A DNA stretch of 64,000 nucleotides from Nectonema munidae (GCA_030549495.1 JAUIRK010000905.1:501001-565000); one strand, 5' to 3'; counted from the first letter of the stretch, positions 1 through 10,659 are shown. Numbers and translations are program-made. The notes: generated by a model from the sequence alone, not told the origin.

Positions 1-1101
1 TTAACCAACCTTACTATATATATAGGTTTATGTTTATACCATATCTTTTAAAGTAAATCTCGATAATCAGGCTCCTTCATTATGCATATACAAATAATTA
101 TCTTAAAATTATTACTTTTCTTTTTATCTTTGAATACGGATAAAATAAAAGCATTACAAGAATTGGGCATTTAAGGTTTTTAGTAATTTTATTGTATTGT
201 ATTAACTCTGTAAAATTTGACAGCAAAATCATTTTTTTTCACAATCTGGATAATTTTATTTTCAGAATAATTTTCTTAAATTTTTCTGTTTGGATTAAAA
301 GGAGGTTTGACGTGTTTGATTCCTCTTCTAGATATTTTCCATTTTCATTTTATTATAGTACTTAAAAATAAGTTAAATCAGGATGCATAGCAAGCCTTCA
401 AATATCATTAAAAATTTATTGAAATACTATTCCAAAAAAGATATTTCTAACTCAATATCGGTTTTATTAAAATCGGGGTACAATAAATGCTAGAAGCTGA
501 TTAAATTCGCTAATATTACAAAGATTAAGTGTTTGAAATTTTCCTCAAAATGCCAATCATAATATTGAAGATGATATATTTTCAAATCTATTTATGCTGC
601 AGCAATTTGAGTTGCATGCAAAACATGAAATAAAATAGGCCTAGCAGAGTAATTCCTTATTTTACAATAGAAAAATCAATTAATTGTCACATCTTTTTAC
701 TCATTGATTTAAAGAGAAAAATAGTCGAGCTAATAGCTTAGATACAAAAGCAGTGCCTCGTAAAAGAGTTGCAAAAAGTGGACCTTCATTTGTAAAACAA
801 ATAATCTTTTAAAAGACAGAAGGTATAATAAAATAATTAATTTTTTAACAACCTTATCATTTTAGATATAACAGCAGCAATTTTTAAGACTTTATATATA
901 ATGCAAAGTTGTAAAATATTATTTGCCAACATTTGATAAAATTCACATAAAAAACCTTACTTTAATTACATTCAAAATAACTTCAAACCCCATAGATTTT
1001 TAGTATCATCTTTCAAAGAAAGCGTCTGATCCTATATGGATCCCAATTATCCAATAAGTTAACATAGCTTAACTTATGGATTTGCAGGCTTGGAGTTAAG
1101 G
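1..1101. other. AT-rich gene-free stretch
   Basis: No coding exon, RNA gene or element end is recognisable. The sequence is AT-rich intergenic DNA with short homopolymer runs. Confidence 0.5.
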
Positions 1102-1644
1102 GGTGCCGGGTCAAAACACCCGAAAACCAAAATGCGCAAAAATAATATTTCGGGCGTTACTATTTTTTGAAGTTTATTCTATTTGGAAAGTTTTCAAAAC
1201 GGTCGATTTGACACGAAATGATAGTGATCAATTTGACTTGAAAGATAAACGTGATTATACAAAAATACATTATTTCTTTGGTTTGAAAAACAATTAAGCT
1301 ACCAATTTAAACAGAAAATCAGTTTGAAACCAGAAAATATGTGACTAATTTAAACAGGAATATAAATAATTTCTGATTTTGGTTCAAAATTTCAGGAGTA
1401 GTTTGATTCGATAAGATTGATAAATTAGGAATCTTGTATCTCTTTTTTATGCATGTGAAACAACAAAGTGTTAAATTTAACATATTCTTAGAAAAAATAT
1501 ATAAGATAATAATTGGAAAAAAGCGTAGATACAAAAAAAAATCTTAAATTTTAAATATTTTTTGTAGATTCAAGTTTCAGACGTTCTTGTATCGGGTGTT
1601 TTGGTTTCGGGCGTTTTGGTTTTCGGGCGTTTTGACTCGAATTC
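1102..1644. mobile_element. Non-autonomous TIR element (MITE), 543 bp
   Basis: The two ends are inverted copies of each other. The left end reads GGGTCAAAACACCCGAAAAC and the right end, on the opposite strand, reads GAGTCAAAACGCCCGAAAAC. Both contain the short unit CAAAACNCCCGAAA, repeated at the right end. Flanking 8-mers AGTTAAGG (1094-1101) and AGTTAGGG (1645-1652) look like a target-site duplication with one change. The interior is AT-rich and encodes no transposase; the short open frame at 1103-1297 is not convincing. An 8-bp duplication suggests a hAT or similar superfamily, but the ends do not identify it. Confidence 0.55.
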
Positions 1645-4600
1645 AGTTAGGGTTAGGAGACTCGTTTAAATCATTTCGATTCTGGAACACTATCATAAAG
1701 ATAAAAATCGAACTAAAGGAATATTGTTATTTTATAAGTATAGTATATTTCCAAACTTGATTTTCATATAACTTAATTGAAACAATTTGTCATAAAATTT
1801 AAATAAATATTTGTAATTGCTGAAGAAACTTACTTTATTTTCTTTCTATTTATCAAAGAAAATTTTTTTTTTAATAATGAATATTAGGTTTTATGAAACA
1901 TTTTAACGCCCCTACACCTTATTTTTTCAAAAAACGCGTCCTAGGACATTATTTTATATAAACATTTCCTTAGTTATAAAGTATTTAATAAAGAAGAGAA
2001 ATAGAAAATTAAAAAATTAATATAAAATATGGGAAAACAGAGTATGCACATCCATCATAATTTTTTTTCATGTGACTCTTAGATTTGGTGTCCAATTTTG
2101 ATGTTAGATTTGATATTACTGATGTAAAATTTAATATCACCATTTTCATATTTACCTAGACTGTTTCTCTTTAAATTTTATTTATTGAACTAAATCCATT
2201 ATCTACGCTACAATATGCAAAAAGGGATGAATGGATTTTTATTTTTTATATCGAAAATCCTTAGGCACCCTTTTGTTATATCTCAATTAAACCTATCCAT
2301 CCATAAATTTCCAATTTTTCTCAGAGAATTTAATCCATAGAAAAAGATTTAAAACATTATTTATCATTAAATATTTAGGAAACTAGATTTTAAAAAGTAT
2401 CATTTTAATTATCGATAATAATGTATTTTCATTTGAAACAATTTGAAAATTTTAATGATAAAACTAGTTATTCGCACATTTTTCCAGCACTCACTAAAAA
2501 TCACCCAATTAAAAGCGCTAGCAACCATATTGAGAAAGACTGCAGTGTCGATAATGCGTTGGTAGATAGTTTTATATTTCATTATCGACAAATTTGTGAG
2601 TGTTTGGGATAATTAAAAGATTAATAAAAATTTTATGCATTTTCATGTGAGCGAAGTCACTTTTCTACACGAAGCATAAATTCTTTTAAACTATGAGCTA
2701 TATCTTTTCATAAATTGTTTTACTCTGTTGATACCATTGCTGTGGAATCAGGGTTGGAGATGTAACAATATCTTCTACATTTGGAGTCATCGTCTAATAG
2801 CGACTCAAACTCCACACATATTGTGTTGTATTTTATTCTGAGGAGTGCAAAATTACTTGAAGTAACATAATAGCAATATTTCAGAGATTCATACAATTAG
2901 AGCCGTGAGTAAGGTTGTATAGATTCCCAGCGTTAGCACTACAAGGTATTTGGTAAAATCCGGAATAAAATCTCACAATCCTTGGATATGTCCATTTTCA
3001 AAAAGCAAAAAGCAGCAAGAACTTGACAAAAATTCATCCTACCTTTTAACATAGTTGTTATAGATGTATACATATGTATGACACCTAGTTAAAATATATT
3101 TCTTAGGTAATTGAGAGTAAAGAAAATAAAAAATTTCCAAAAGGGTTCCATGTGGACCCCCAACGGTTCACAGAAAAATTCACGCGGCCCATGGGGAATT
3201 TGAAAGGAAAGGCTCGTTGAAGCCCCACTTTTATTTTGATCCATTATATTTATATGAGTGCCGTGGTGTTCTATTTTTTAAGTAACTTCACATCACCGTA
3301 GTGTTATCCTCAATTTAACATAAACTGTGTTGTCATGAGAACTTTATTATAACTGTGAATTTGAGCCCGAAATTACGTTACGCCTCACTCATCCTAAAAC
3401 ACGAAGATCACCTTAGTTCCCTTTACTATTCGTCTAAGTAAGTATGTTTGAATTACATAAATAAAAACGTTGGAAATTTTAGAAAAAGAAAAATAATTTT
3501 TGAATAAACTAACCACTGCTTCGGGTCTTTTCACAATTTAATTTTTCTTGTTCTGAAAGATTAAAGACCTAAATCTAAAGTTTTTGTGGGCGAGTTTATA
3601 TAGGTGATCCACAGCAAAAAAAGATTGCAAGATCCTGCTTTATATGAATTTAATATTTGCAATTATGAAGTTTTAATCTTCTGAGCCAGAATATTTAAAA
3701 AGTATTAACTTGCTATAGAATTTTGTTTGTAGCAAGTATCATAAAACTGGGAAAGTATTCACCTTTATTAAACGAAGTCTATTCTTACATCTTTCAACTC
3801 ATTACTACAGTAGACATGTAATTTGTTCAATGGAAACTTTGGAAAATTTTTCAAATTATTGTGCTTATAACATATAGACCAGGCTTTCAATTTAGAAGAA
3901 ACATCTGATGACTTTTCATGGTGTGTTTGATTAGGATTTGAACATTACAGATATTTTCATCAAGGGCAAATTACCAAAAGTGATTTATTAGTTACTGTTT
4001 ATAGTTATCTAGTACTGTATATATATATAGAGAGAGAGATTGCACAACAAAAATGAATTTACTTGTTTTTTTACTCATGTGACATTAATTTTGATATTGA
4101 AGATAATATAGAAAAACAAAATTATTTTTATTAAACATAATACAATTTTATAGAGAAAAAAATAGATAAACTTATAATTAAAAAACATTGAATATTTTTA
4201 ACAAAGAAATTGGTATTTTAAAAAACATAAAGCATTTGATGTTTTTGGTGACAACTGGGAACAAATTTTGGATATAAAGTACACGGAAGAAAAAAAGGTT
4301 CTTTCAAAGTCTACACTGGTTGTTCTAATCCTTAATAAACTTGAGAAGAGCTTTTCTAAGGGTTTAGGTCATTAACCTGTTGCCTCAAATAGTTTTATTT
4401 TTATCTTTATACTTAAGTTACTTCTTTCTCAATGTCACGACCTTTCGTGTAGCATTGAATGAAACTACATATCTTCAATAACTCTAATGAATATTCTCAA
4501 GAAGTATGGTAGCATTCTTGCTAAGACTAGCTTCTAATATCCTCATCCCAGCATGCAATATCAGCCATTTTAAAATTCAAATTCTTCAGAAATCTTTAAT

Positions 4601-5233
4601 ATCAGGTAACAGTGTATCGGTAATGGTAATGCTAATCGAATCTCGTTAACCGACAAAAAATTACTGGTGTTAGAACCTAGGTTTCGAAGCCAGAAAAAAA
4701 CATATGGCTGCGGAGCAAAAATATTTCAGTATCTGGCTAAAGATCCGATTCCAGCTCTGGCTTTGTTAATTTCTTCCTCAAGTTTTGAAAAGTTTGTTGT
4801 AACACTGATTGGTACATAACCAATGGATAAAATTCATATTGTAAAGACTTGATTTATAATTTCAACAGACCATAAATTTTGTTAAAAGAGGCTCCTAAAC
4901 TCTGGTTATAACCTAATGTGCATCGAGTAGCCAAAAAGGATCTGATAGAATGAAGAGAATCTTTCAAGACTACATCCATTAATTTATGTCTTGAATGCAT
5001 GCTTTCAATGCTAAACTAATACTTTTCAAAAATTTCCAAGTTTTGGCTGCTGTAATTCTTGAGATATAAATGAGGAGCTTCAATGACTATAACAATAGTC
5101 AGGAATTTAAAAATAAAAAAAATCAAGTTAACCATCATCAGAATGCTTAATTTGCATTATACAATCTGCCCACCTGAACACAATCGTAACAAATTGAAAA
5201 AAGTGCCATTTTTTAATAATTTATAAATATTTT
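1645..5233. other. AT-rich gene-free stretch
   Basis: I see no exon or RNA gene. A more GC-rich patch at 3139-3225 contains a short imperfect hairpin around GGGTTCCATGTGGACCCCC and may be an eroded transposon end. A TA/GA microsatellite lies at 4018-4040. Confidence 0.45.
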
Positions 5234-5716
5234 CAATGTCATATATATATTTCAACTATGCTGAATTCAGTGGTGATGTCCATTTTTTTTATCAAAATCA
5301 ATCAAAGCTGTCAAAAATTTTATTTATATATTGCAGCTCATCTCAAAAAGAAACTTTACATTTAAATAATTATCAAACGTTTTTTACACATATATATCTA
5401 TTTTCAACTATTGAATTCAGTGGTGTTATCCATTTTTTTCAAAATCAATCAAAGCTGTCAAAAAATTGATTTATATATGGCAGCTCATCTCAAAAAGAAA
5501 CTTCACTAAATAATCTATAAAGTTTTACACATATATACCCATTTTCAACTATGTTGAATTCAGTGGTGATGCCCTTTTTTTTATCAAAATCAATCAAAGC
5601 TGTCAAAAAATTGATTTATATATGGCAGCTCATCTCAAAAAGAAACTTCACTAAATAATCTATAAAGTTTTTTACACATATATACCCATTTTCAGCTATG
5701 CTGAATTCAGTGGTGA
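5234..5716. repeat. Tandem repeat, about 3.3 copies of a 143-150 bp unit
   Basis: The landmark GAATTCAGTGGTG recurs at 5263, 5413, 5556 and 5703, giving spacings of 150, 143 and 147 bases. Between landmarks each unit carries AATCAATCAAAGCTGTCAAA, a CAGCTCATCTCAAAAAGAAAC segment and a TTTTACACATATATA segment. The copies are similar to one another, so the array looks fairly young. The open frame at 5236-5469 only reflects the repeat and is not a gene. Confidence 0.85.
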
Positions 5717-6277
5717 TTTTTATTTTATTAAAAAAAATAGAAATTTTACATAAATTTCTATGTAATATGTCAGCTGTCTATATTGTTTTAGTTGCGATTG
5801 GATGATAATCCTTAGCTAAATAAATAACGTCTACGGAAATCCCCCTTAGGTTAAATTTTAACTAATATGAACTGCAAAGATCTCCTCCAAGTACTATATC
5901 GGTTACTAAGTATATCAAAATATTGAACCATGAAAATTTTAGGTTACTTTTTAGCAAAGTTTAAAGAAACAAAGTTTCAGTAGTTCCTGTATCTATAGTA
6001 CGTTTTTCTTAAACTTGCTTAACATTTGCAATAACAAAGGCCAATGAACTGAAGTTTTTCAATTACTATAAACATCGTCACTTTTAGTGATGCATAAAAA
6101 TCAACACGAAGTGGCTAATTTTATTGCATCTGTATACCGCTACAAATGTCAAGAGTCGACTGTAACAGGATAATTGCCAAGTAGACTGCTACAAATTTAG
6201 AAAGGCATTTTCCCAGTACAAATTGCAATCGGCATTTCTACGGTACAATTGCGAAACATAAAACAATCTCACTAACT

Positions 6278-6424
6278 GTCTTTTGCACAATAACGCCACA
6301 CCCGTCTTTTGCACAATAACGCCACACCCGTCTTTTGCACAATAACGCCACACCCGTCTTTTGCACAATAACGCCACACCCGTCTTTTGCACAATAACGC
6401 CACACCCGTCTTTTGCACAATACC
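6278..6424. repeat. 26-bp minisatellite, five full copies plus a partial sixth
   Basis: Units begin at 6278, 6304, 6330, 6356, 6382 and 6408. Each starts GTCTTTTGCACAATAACG, and the five full copies are essentially identical. Since 26 is not a multiple of three and the minus strand has no stop in any frame, three overlapping minus-strand open frames cross the array. These are a repeat artefact rather than three genes. A single 26-bp inverted copy lies at 6573-6598. Confidence 0.92.
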
Positions 6425-6572
6425 TTCTCTTGTAAATATAGTGCAGCTTTCTGTATTGGGTACCTTTTTCGAAATATTCATAAATTCTAAACATTTACTT
6501 AACAAAATTTTTTTTAAATACAAAATCAAGAACAAAGGAGGATAGAGATTGGTTTTCTTAGTCCCATTTGCA

Positions 6573-6615
6573 GGATGTGGTGGTATTGTGCAAAAGACCT
6601 GGCCCCCCCCCCCCC
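6573..6615. repeat. Inverted copy of the 26-bp unit followed by poly-C
   Basis: Positions 6573-6598 match the reverse complement of the minisatellite unit at 6278-6424 with few differences. A run of 13 C follows at 6603-6615. The inverted arrangement suggests that array and copy are the two sub-ends of one small TIR element, but no target-site duplication is visible. Confidence 0.6.
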
Positions 6616-6796
6616 TTTAAACACATAATTACAAAATAATAAACTACTCTCAGATTAAGAAGTCAACATTTTCTAGTTAAAAGTATGTTTTGAAACAAGT
6701 ATTTAATTAATCAATAGGAAATGCCTTACTATGCTTTATTTAGTACCAGGTGAATCAAAATATAAGAAAATAAATCAAAGAACCACATGTAATAAA

Positions 6797-6802
6797 TTTA
6801 TT
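6797..6802 (-). promoter_or_regulatory. Poly(A) signal of EEFSEC
   Basis: AATAAA on the minus strand, 37 bases past the EEFSEC stop codon. Confidence 0.6.
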
Positions 6803-6838
6803 TATACCATATAAATTGTATAATGATAGAAAGGAATT

Positions 6839-8551
6839 TCAGATAGAGTAATTTTTCTTTTTTCGATCAAAAACATAGCGCTTATAGTACATGGAGAATG
6901 TAATCGTAGAAGAAAACTTCATACTTGTTCCATTCAAATTTAAAGAAGATATATTCAATTCACTTTCTTTAAAACCTTTTTTCATAAGTGAAAGTTGGTC
7001 ATTTAAATCAGAAGAAAAGGCGTTTGAAAAATAAATTTTAAACTTTCCAGATTGTCCAAAGGTGCCATCAATTTTACCTAAGTCACCTGTACTTAACTTA
7101 ACTTGAAACCCAATGAAGGACAAAACTTTATTACTTTTTTTAGAGATCTTCCCGGAAAACTGACCAATAAGAGTATTTGAATCTTGAAATCGTTCTATAA
7201 ATCCTGTTTTGCACTTTAATTTATAAACTTTCAAATTAGAACAAACATTTTCTTTATACTTTTTATCAGAAATAGCACGTAAAACGCGACCAAAGCCGGC
7301 TAATCTGCATGATTTAGGGAAATGAGAAATATCTACGTCCAATCTTGCAGTCACATAGTCAAATTTTGAATCACATAACAGAATTTCCTTGTTAAACTCA
7401 ATCAACGCAAATAGAGGCCGGGATATAGTAATTACATCAACAGAATCATTATCACCCTTAGAAAAGGGATCCTCCACATAAGAATATTCATATTGAAAAT
7501 CAAACACTCCATTCTCAACCATGCCATGTGAAGAACTGAAGAAGGTAAATGTACAAAGAGTACTGGAATGAGCGCATATACAATGCATTTTTGTTTTGCC
7601 AGAAATGATAGAATCTTTGTAATAAGGTACAGCATTGAATGTAACGATGGCAGCCGATGCAAAGGAAAGGGTGCCAGGAGGAAAAGAAATCAAACTGCGT
7701 TCAATATCTTTGCAGTCGAATTGGGAAAGGCAAAGAGCGACACGGTCTCCTGCTTTCGCTGTTTGGACGTTCTTTCGGAAAATTTGTAATGACTTCACTT
7801 TTTTGATTACTTTTAATTCGCTTATTTCAACATTATCTCCTTTTTTGATGGAGCCGAATAAAACTGTACCAGTCATAACACTGCCTTGTCCGGTTATGTT
7901 AAAGCAATGATCAACTGACATTAAGAATTCAGAATCAACAGCTCTCTCTTTAAAAGTTAGCAGGGAAAGCAAAGTCTTAATCAAGTCATCAATACATTCT
8001 GCATGATCTGCTTTTTCGCTGCTAGCCAATGACATTTCAACAAAGGGAGAGGTTGAAAATACTGTATTAGCAAGAGCCTTTCTAATTTTTTCTTTCATTC
8101 TATTGGCAAATTTTTTTGGATCTTCTTTTTGAATTGCATCCATTTTGTTTAAAACGATTACATTCGGGGACAATTTAAATATGTCTGCTATAACAACGCT
8201 TTCACTTGTTTGAGCTTGAATTCCTTTGTTAACATCAATTACTAGGATCGCCATATCAATAATGTGAGCGCCTCCAATCACAGTCTTTAACAAAGAAGCA
8301 TGCCCAGGACAATCCACCAAAGTCAATTGAACTTGAGAAGAATTGAACTGAGTCCTCTTAACTTGTGGCACGTCTAAAATTATTGAAGAAAACCCCAGAT
8401 CCAAAGTAATACCTCTTTGTTGACTTTGAGGATTTTTATCAAAGCACGCAGTACTCTTAACACTGCTTATAGCCTTGGCTAAACTTGTCTTACCAGAATC
8501 CACATGCCCAATTATTCCAATATTAATATTAAAAACGTCAGTACCACTCAT
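6839..8551 (-). CDS. EEFSEC: Selenocysteine-specific elongation factor (eEFSec)
   Basis: This GTPase delivers selenocysteyl-tRNA(Sec) to ribosomes at UGA codons specified by a SECIS element, working with SECISBP2. From the chosen start it is 570 residues, close to the human length of about 596. GTPase motifs are all present: GHVDSGKT (15-22), RGITLDLGFS (46-55, typical of SelB/eEFSec), DCPGH (80-84) and NKMD (135-138). EF-Tu-like domains II and III follow, with a C-terminal domain IV rich in lysine. The frame stays open for 28 more codons up to 8635, but that stretch is hydrophobic and contains a splice acceptor (AG at 8569-8570). MSGTDVFNINIGIIGHVDSG matches the usual N-terminus, so I start at 8551. 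The gene is intronless and lies 131 bases downstream of ROGDI on the same strand. It implies that the host makes selenoproteins. Confidence 0.95.
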   Translation of the reverse strand: MSGTDVFNINIGIIGHVDSGKTSLAKAISSVKSTACFDKNPQSQQRGITLDLGFSSIILDVPQVKRTQFNSSQVQLTLVDCPGHASLLKTVIGGAHIIDMAILVIDVNKGIQAQTSESVVIADIFKLSPNVIVLNKMDAIQKEDPKKFANRMKEKIRKALANTVFSTSPFVEMSLASSEKADHAECIDDLIKTLLSLLTFKERAVDSEFLMSVDHCFNITGQGSVMTGTVLFGSIKKGDNVEISELKVIKKVKSLQIFRKNVQTAKAGDRVALCLSQFDCKDIERSLISFPPGTLSFASAAIVTFNAVPYYKDSIISGKTKMHCICAHSSTLCTFTFFSSSHGMVENGVFDFQYEYSYVEDPFSKGDNDSVDVITISRPLFALIEFNKEILLCDSKFDYVTARLDVDISHFPKSCRLAGFGRVLRAISDKKYKENVCSNLKVYKLKCKTGFIERFQDSNTLIGQFSGKISKKSNKVLSFIGFQVKLSTGDLGKIDGTFGQSGKFKIYFSNAFSSDLNDQLSLMKKGFKESELNISSLNLNGTSMKFSSTITFSMYYKRYVFDRKKKNYSI

Positions 8552-8682
8552 CAAAAATAGTAAGACACCTAACAAGAGATAAACAAACAATGAATAAAAT
8601 ATGCTTTCAGGAATATAGAGATATAATAACAACATAAATACTTTATTGCAGGCAGATAAGAGACAATAAACAAATAAAAAAA
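8552..8682 (-). promoter_or_regulatory. ROGDI-EEFSEC intercistronic region with poly(A) signal and splice acceptor
   Basis: Reading the minus strand from the ROGDI stop, AATAAA lies at 8642-8647. A pyrimidine-rich acceptor ending CTCTTGTTAG follows (AG at 8569-8570), and the EEFSEC ATG is 17 bases further on. This order and spacing match intercistronic regions of operons resolved by spliced-leader trans-splicing. An ordinary short promoter with a 5'-UTR intron cannot be excluded from sequence alone. Confidence 0.5.
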
Positions 8683-9543
8683 TTAAACTTCAAATTTAAC
8701 TTTATCGTGATCTTTATTATTGTACTCTTCAACGCGTTGTATTTTGTTAACTTTGACGAATCTGTATAGAGAAGAGGAAGAAAATGATTGTAAATGTTGT
8801 TTAAGGTGCGCCAGATTGTTAATCAAGAGTTGACACTTTTGAACGCAGCCAGAGAATAATGTGAAAACGTCTGACAGCCAAGGTATAGTACATTGTGCCT
8901 CAACCCTTTCAATTAAATCGTAAGGAGGTGTGTAATACACGAATGAGAGAATTAAATTAGCTTTATTTATATGAAAGCCAAGAGTAATGTCCCTAGGGAG
9001 ATTTGGCTTAAATCCACACAAGTTATTTTCTCGTATACTGTCTTCAATATCAAAGTTTTGAGAAGACGGAGAAAAGAGTTGGGTGTGACCTCTTAACAAA
9101 TTTTTCATGAGCTCTGTAAGTAAATAGTGAATTTGTAAATAATTCAGCATTTCAGGCATTGCGAGAAGAGACACTCGTAGAAATTCTTTAGCCAAAAAAA
9201 GATGGTTAGAAGCACTTTGAATTTGATACAGTTTTATAGGGTAAGTTGGCTGTAAGCTGGCTTTGAAATTTTGTGTAGAAATCTGTTTGATATTAGTTTT
9301 AGCTGAAACTTCTATATGAAAAATACTATCTCCACTAACACTCGCAATACATTTGACTTGATTTATAGAAGAATGAAAAACAAGGAGAAAATTTTCTTGT
9401 TTTACTGCCTCTTTTAACCATAATTCAAGAGGGAAATGACTTCCACATTCGTTTATTTGAGATAGTAATGAGTATAAACTATCCATCAGGTGATGAGCCA
9501 CGAACCAATCAAATTCCTTTTCAATACATTCTTGCAGAGACAT
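8683..9543 (-). CDS. ROGDI: Rogdi homolog (RAVE / V-ATPase assembly subunit)
   Basis: The 286-residue product is almost the same length as human ROGDI (287). Rogdi is the animal relative of yeast Rav2, part of the RAVE complex that reassembles the V-ATPase, and in neurons it acts at synapses. Family landmarks are in order: an N-terminal acidic/aromatic helix (EKEFDWF, 8-14), KQENFLL (48-54), QVK (62-64), YQIQSASNHLFLA (106-118), LPRDITLGFHIN (182-193) and the conserved EAQCTIPWLSDVFTLF (215-230). The frame is intact and intronless. The ATG at 9543 is preceded by a strong acceptor (AG at 9608-9609) after a 64-base leader. It is the upstream member of a tight tandem pair with EEFSEC. Overall similarity is moderate, but the motif order makes the call secure. 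Confidence 0.88.
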   Translation of the reverse strand: MSLQECIEKEFDWFVAHHLMDSLYSLLSQINECGSHFPLELWLKEAVKQENFLLVFHSSINQVKCIASVSGDSIFHIEVSAKTNIKQISTQNFKASLQPTYPIKLYQIQSASNHLFLAKEFLRVSLLAMPEMLNYLQIHYLLTELMKNLLRGHTQLFSPSSQNFDIEDSIRENNLCGFKPNLPRDITLGFHINKANLILSFVYYTPPYDLIERVEAQCTIPWLSDVFTLFSGCVQKCQLLINNLAHLKQHLQSFSSSSLYRFVKVNKIQRVEEYNNKDHDKVKFEV

Positions 9544-9625
9544 TTATAGAGATAGCATCACACTTAGATTAGGTATAAGGTGTCTAATCAATGCGATTAT
9601 ATTTTAACTAACAAAAAGAAATCAT
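9544..9625 (-). promoter_or_regulatory. ROGDI leader with splice acceptor
   Basis: The minus strand reads TTTCTTTTTGTTAG with AG at 9608-9609, followed by 64 bases of leader and the ROGDI ATG. The last seven bases, TTGTTAG, equal those of the acceptor before EEFSEC. It is either a 5'-UTR intron end or a spliced-leader addition site. Confidence 0.45.
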
Positions 9626-10118
9626 AGATCTAGACTTAAGTTTAACCTCATAAATGAAATTTAAACCATGAAACAGGAATCACATTCTTTATCCTAAAAA
9701 TGAAGAAAAGTTAGTAAAATATGAAAAATTAAAAAAGCGTGTAAAAAAATTCTTTATTTCACATTTTTATCCGTGTTGATTTTTATAAATTGCATACAAA
9801 ATAAGTAGGGTTATATCTACTTTTTAACATTATATATTAGGAAATTGTGCCCTTTGTGAATGAAATACATCACGAAATATTTGCTAAATTCATCCAGCAA
9901 TATCAAAATAGTACAGATAATTATTTTTAAAAAATAGCATAGAAAACATAAAACATCAAGAGTAGTAAAGGTTATTATTTTGAAAAAATAACATTGAGAA
10001 CATTAAAGAGAGTGATAAATAGACCTTATACGCTAGCCGTCAGACGGCTCTTTCTTAATTAAGTTTTGAAAGGATTTTTTGAATGTGAGAAAAGAGAATA
10101 TAAAATGCGGAATGACCC
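9626..10118. other. Region upstream of ROGDI, no gene seen
   Basis: AT-rich. It contains a short perfect hairpin at about 10027-10043 with arms AGCCGTC and GACGGCT. No TATA-type promoter can be assigned with confidence. Confidence 0.4.
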
Positions 10119-10650
10119 AGTTTGACGCAAACTATTTTTGGCGTAAATCTTTTTATGCGCAGTAAAATCAGAGCTGAGAAAACTAACTAGACAAACTAAC
10201 CAACGACAAACTAACCAACTAATTAATGAAAACTAAACAACCTAATACAAAAAAACATCTAAATAAATGAAGCTGAGCCTAAACTCTAAAGGATCAAAGC
10301 AAAGTATAAAGGGAAAAACAAACTAGTATAGAAATCTCTTTAAATTTCAATAGGTAGTTATCATTGCTCAAATTTACAACTAAAAATGGTAATGGTACCG
10401 TAGGGTGTTTTCATCGAAAAGGCACAATTGCGCCGCTTGTATCGAACTATGAGAAAAGCAAGCTTGATGTAGGGTCGAACCCAAGACCTTGAGTTATCGA
10501 ATCCGGCATCCAACCAACCATACTCACGCAATTGAATGAACGAATTAACTTTCAAATAAAAGAAGACATGTATTTTTTAAACAAAAGAAGGCGCCAAAAA
10601 GGGTCTGCATAAAAAGAGGTCCACGCCAAAATGTGTTGCGCCAAATCGTC
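10119..10650. mobile_element. TIR element (MITE) carrying a SINE
   Basis: Imperfect inverted arms of about 45 bases lie at 10119-10162 and 10602-10650. Both contain TTTGRCGCAA near the outside, then TTTTGGCGT and a CTTTTTATGC segment. No transposase is encoded, and I find no clear target-site duplication. A minus-strand SINE (10375-10535) sits inside. Tracts of AACTAACCAAC-type short repeats lie between the left arm and the SINE. Confidence 0.55.
10375..10535 (-). repeat. tRNA-derived SINE, family B
   Basis: On the minus strand it carries GTGAGTATGGTTGGTTGGAT followed by a good pol III B box in GGTTCGACCC, then a tRNA-unrelated body ending near GATGAAAACACCCTACGG. Related copies lie at 22214-22365 (plus) and at about 40905-41035, 42320-42430, 43765-43850 and 44455-44640 (minus). 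Confidence 0.65.
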
Positions 10651-10659
10651 GTAAACCTT

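Noticed and set aside
2409-2612. Small genes on both strands
   Set aside because: The two frames are mirror images in AT-rich DNA, without similarity or splice context.
6278-6424. CRISPR-like array
   Set aside because: Units are contiguous with no unique spacers, and the genome is eukaryotic.
6189-6535. Three overlapping minus-strand open frames of 60-101 residues
   Set aside because: All come from the 26-bp minisatellite, which has no stop in any minus frame. There is no protein-like composition outside the repeat.
7432-7910. Open frames on both strands inside EEFSEC
   Set aside because: They overlap the well-supported EEFSEC frame and have no family similarity.
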